In this document: positions 63,601-64,000 of the stretch, piece by piece
How positions within the stretch are numbered: position 1 is the first letter of the stretch
Layout: every line of letters begins with the position of its first letter
NCBI GenBank assembly: GCA_964546815.1
Contig: CAZJLR010000004.1
Coordinates: forward strand, 124,001-188,000
Length of the DNA: 64,000 nucleotides
Reading direction: 5' to 3'
Source of the DNA: JAIEPM01 sp964546815
Lineage (GTDB): Bacteria > Cyanobacteriota > Vampirovibrionia > Obscuribacterales > Obscuribacteraceae
Notes under the pieces: generated by a model
The model's input: only the letters and a program-made list of their open reading frames with translations
The model's database searches: none
What the model was told of the DNA's origin: nothing
Translations under genes and position numbers: made by a program

Positions 63601-64000
63601 TCTCATCAAACAGCTCAGCTCCGAAGCTGAACACGTACAGACAAGCAATAGAAAACTCATCGAAGGCTATTCTTCAACAGCAATCGAAAGAGAAGCCTAC
63701 GGACTAGACAGCCAGGTTGCGGAGCCTATAGGCAAGCGCCCCAACGCAGTCGACGCAACGAGAATTGACAGCGCTGAAAGCGCAGCCGCAGTTGATGCTC
63801 ACGCGCCAATAAATGAATCATTACGCAGAGGTCAGCCAGAGTCACTTTCGGAAGAACTGACTAATCTTGCAGCGCCATCGGCAGCTAGCGGAGACATTGC
63901 TCAAAGAGAGGCAGTGAAAGTTATTTCGAGAGAACTTATAAAGCGCAGAATGTTTGACTGGCAATTATCTGAAACGAGCAAGCACAGTACCGGAGACAGA
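57638..64000 (+). CDS. Giant multidomain protein with YD-like, annexin-like and zincin-like parts (partial)
   Basis: One open frame of 2,121 codons reaches the window end without a stop. No signal peptide. Residues about 85-290 have YD-like strands (GSMTIKTPSGFEFKDR, LEYRADGKLDSLRD, GDGSILYRDHHGDAK). Residues about 310-370 and 400-460 resemble annexin repeats (LQGRTAEEIQMIKEVYAERQ, GRDLRNDLWDRF; STETERKNIHAAYENIY). A long helical middle follows, then Gly/Ala-rich hydrophobic segments (about 1294-1345 and 1514-1535). Residues 1817-1821 read HELVH within VAFHELVHASS, a zinc-protease motif; the third ligand is not identified. Architecture suggests an exported effector or toxin-like protein. Confidence 0.82.
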   Translation, partial: MADKVEDTSKKQKDQPVVGDLDKGAQQAAATAKLSESTLGQDRGEVLKEADRKQAQDLLGKIKNVLPETVVDSSPKANTDSSGRVTDVQKGDLHRSFAYENPAYPNLITSFNDNGNKYAIDKTALAKGQVVYVNEDASKSNDVRKGIFTAESDGSMTIKTPSGFEFKDRLDGSKVVKLETGATLEYRADGKLDSLRDANGLLTTFKYEMNADLFGRKGQLSAITTGEGKDAVTQRSSDGFNWKQDGTGKEWKGFITANPGDGSILYRDHHGDAKEKKLDGTLISRPDLAVNIDSATDEIRKTVDYWYNSNAIKDIRPQLQGRTAEEIQMIKEVYAERQGRDLRNDLWDRFDHGSDSHRWAEVEGFLNKRATSKDGTNAEESAIRLEVDAKEMNRWWWNRDRSKSAITESTRMVLGTSTETERKNIHAAYENIYQKKLDDLYNEGGDGNSVKNWDAYTQTLINTSLKEGKDVRTAQKEAEILKASLSGGLSEFMEASGAITSEKGRKEFLAEDGSTLIKNAFSTNGDGATESTDEWAVRQANDFAETGALRPNTAIEKASGIFSNDDNVIRETLEKLSPEQRLQFADGKALVEKHIYRASLSTDKEREAFDFYTKMQSSFESLHYFGKARKAEKYEDAATHQGGTDIAAKIVPIGNNWTNSSQLNANAIESMDESTFSNLMTGARVNANSPFLSDFHKEMATAMEKNLGSAYLKDARDLLDKKINEGLAINTAADNANLAELRNKIPQLANIPEDKFAQLSEGYKLEQQLRNNSIVETALRPDQTKLLDDYRKDKILTPFMDGREVARQLDEIASGERAERLFRGREAAESGRTANATEQKDIDFYKQNAAEIDGLSRNLMHEVIGRQKESFLKQLSPYAAASLESYKKTLYSVVQESSRRDILTSIKDNESFWGNNRKAMLESLLSLNADEREKIKTNKDNYSVNLREELKNKFAGGSLDDPRYKLVDSILKQIESSDKKIPDAAVFGATEKLLALAAGIPDYNNKDAVALVSETLNADKDGKLASQLSADNAFKTAATAALGGNADRFESLIKPLLDNGRLSTAQLIERNTDIAENAEGPSTTIFHEDAFFKEAVLEASTRALKLLNSPEGKNEKEQILERLKSSPNLQKLAEEIIKQGEVRPEDRIRAFALGAGTSKEVALQTMQNMKEPERLAMQKHYEEKYGNFRASVLAAVGENKDYDEFFRATRSHDWTTQQAFLNALNQVIKTNDGIGGALARIYNVNDLQDLHKFAQLKFDAATKGQELDPKTQEKIEQLVEHSVRSFKDTKQATADTLVTGAITTGSLALAPFTGGTSLYGLMAISATMGTTGAGLKYALMGNDVEGTRQFLGDTFKYTALAFANQLGTNQVSKAFGFGESVATTTASSALTKAGLDGASAELKEQVENGMLRLVQEGFDHGGVANKAIEEMVQSIEGLSTAAKANLSTELQAALPNAVKAEMEGAVAQILQTMKLRGQSLAYQALVGGSGNVIGEAGREAIDNGKLDASDLQSAFVQGAVFAGAIGTVLTGAGWVSKQVGNTLKDTDIANIASNKKPAARTGLASGISPTAIESTAHLKKPELGYPGTGATASNQLKNILEQTHTPEAPHLVAAETHPLLINESLHSPTIEKPGALELERLNKTVPELNNNVAAEFSERLSKVREGWTEDLNPQLEQAKQLQTQLNAAHGKLESDMATLQASKASPAEIEAAKLDAKHPLNQTANVFESNQKWKTLAESHAGIIQEIKEVTNRRMQSLQEEINNFTIERNLPHVDLHLSEQMHAAGGYSFGDGIITIPRSSLLEANGTFGLSKVAFHELVHASSQDPLIIRNAQRMAAAEGKSNDAEAIKAHYKQSTGRDLSDKWLNEVSKQSKDSPALNATEIARAESLAKAVKESRTDVAFRSEELGNNYRVIESRLNDLKANSDGKAVERLFNDLYLQPGGDRLAARLFSQLPPSPELEQAIRNWHDSKGSTSAQAFDSEASRQILIKQLSSEAEHVQTSNRKLIEGYSSTAIEREAYGLDSQVAEPIGKRPNAVDATRIDSAESAAAVDAHAPINESLRRGQPESLSEELTNLAAPSAASGDIAQREAVKVISRELIKRRMFDWQLSETSKHSTGDR

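Noticed and set aside
1..64000. CRISPR arrays, insertion sequences, rRNA or tRNA genes
   Set aside because: No spacer-repeat pattern, transposase, terminal inverted repeats or RNA gene signature was recognised on either strand.

Overview
The window looks like chromosomal DNA of a Gram-negative, free-living heterotroph of moderate G+C. TonB C-terminal domains and many Sec signal peptides indicate an outer membrane and periplasm. The gene families (large LysM and YD-like proteins without signal peptides, an ERAxxI-type periplasmic domain of cyanobacterial style, a Hyf-like complex lacking NiFe ligands, universal stress protein clusters, no photosynthesis genes) fit a non-photosynthetic relative of Cyanobacteria such as Vampirovibrionia/Obscuribacterales. 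That assignment is inference; no rRNA or tRNA gene was seen to test it.

Region 1 (1-9.0 kb) holds the tail of an unidentified gene, a secreted glycine-zipper protein, DoxX, a saccharopine-dehydrogenase-like oxidoreductase and a DUF4239 membrane protein. On the minus strand follow an FAD amine-oxidase-like enzyme, an aldo/keto reductase, a CPXCG Cys-rich protein and a DUF4139 protein. Region 2 (9.0-11.9 kb) is a blue-light (LOV) histidine kinase, an OmpR-type regulator and an alpha/beta hydrolase. They are divergent from the FAD enzyme across a striking palindromic pair of 11-bp-period direct repeats. Region 3 (12-24 kb) carries a secreted Lys/Pro-rich protein, a dynamin-like GTPase coupled to a membrane protein, a DUF900 hydrolase, a TPR protein with two TonB C-terminal domains, a second His-motif membrane protein paralogous to the first, and a membrane diguanylate cyclase behind a highly structured leader.

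Region 4 (24.4-32.7 kb) is the most unusual part: a small-large-small-large-small array. The two large proteins combine a LysM domain with a papain/calpain-like Q-C-H-N protease signature. The three small paralogues are probably partners (chaperone, inhibitor or immunity protein). A hotdog thioesterase closes the run. Region 5 (32.7-40.0 kb) is a complete minus-strand operon for an energy-converting-hydrogenase-related membrane complex (HyfB, C, E, F, G-like and an H+I fusion). Its large subunit lacks all NiFe-binding cysteines, so it is probably not a hydrogenase.

Region 6 (40.4-49.3 kb) holds secreted proteins, a sodium:solute symporter with a small membrane partner, glucosamine-6-phosphate deaminase, a ROK kinase, homoserine kinase and a membrane-anchored glycoside hydrolase. 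Region 7 (49.4-57.1 kb) is a stress cluster: rhodanese, three universal stress proteins, an atypical PAS kinase with a DUF155 protein, and a phosphoribosyltransferase. Region 8 (57.6 kb to the end) is one open frame of more than 2,100 residues running off the window, with YD-like repeats, annexin-like repeats, hydrophobic segments and an HELVH zinc-protease motif.

Start codons were reassigned where Shine-Dalgarno spacing, signal peptides or stop-start overlaps favoured a position other than the longest frame; each case is explained in its entry.
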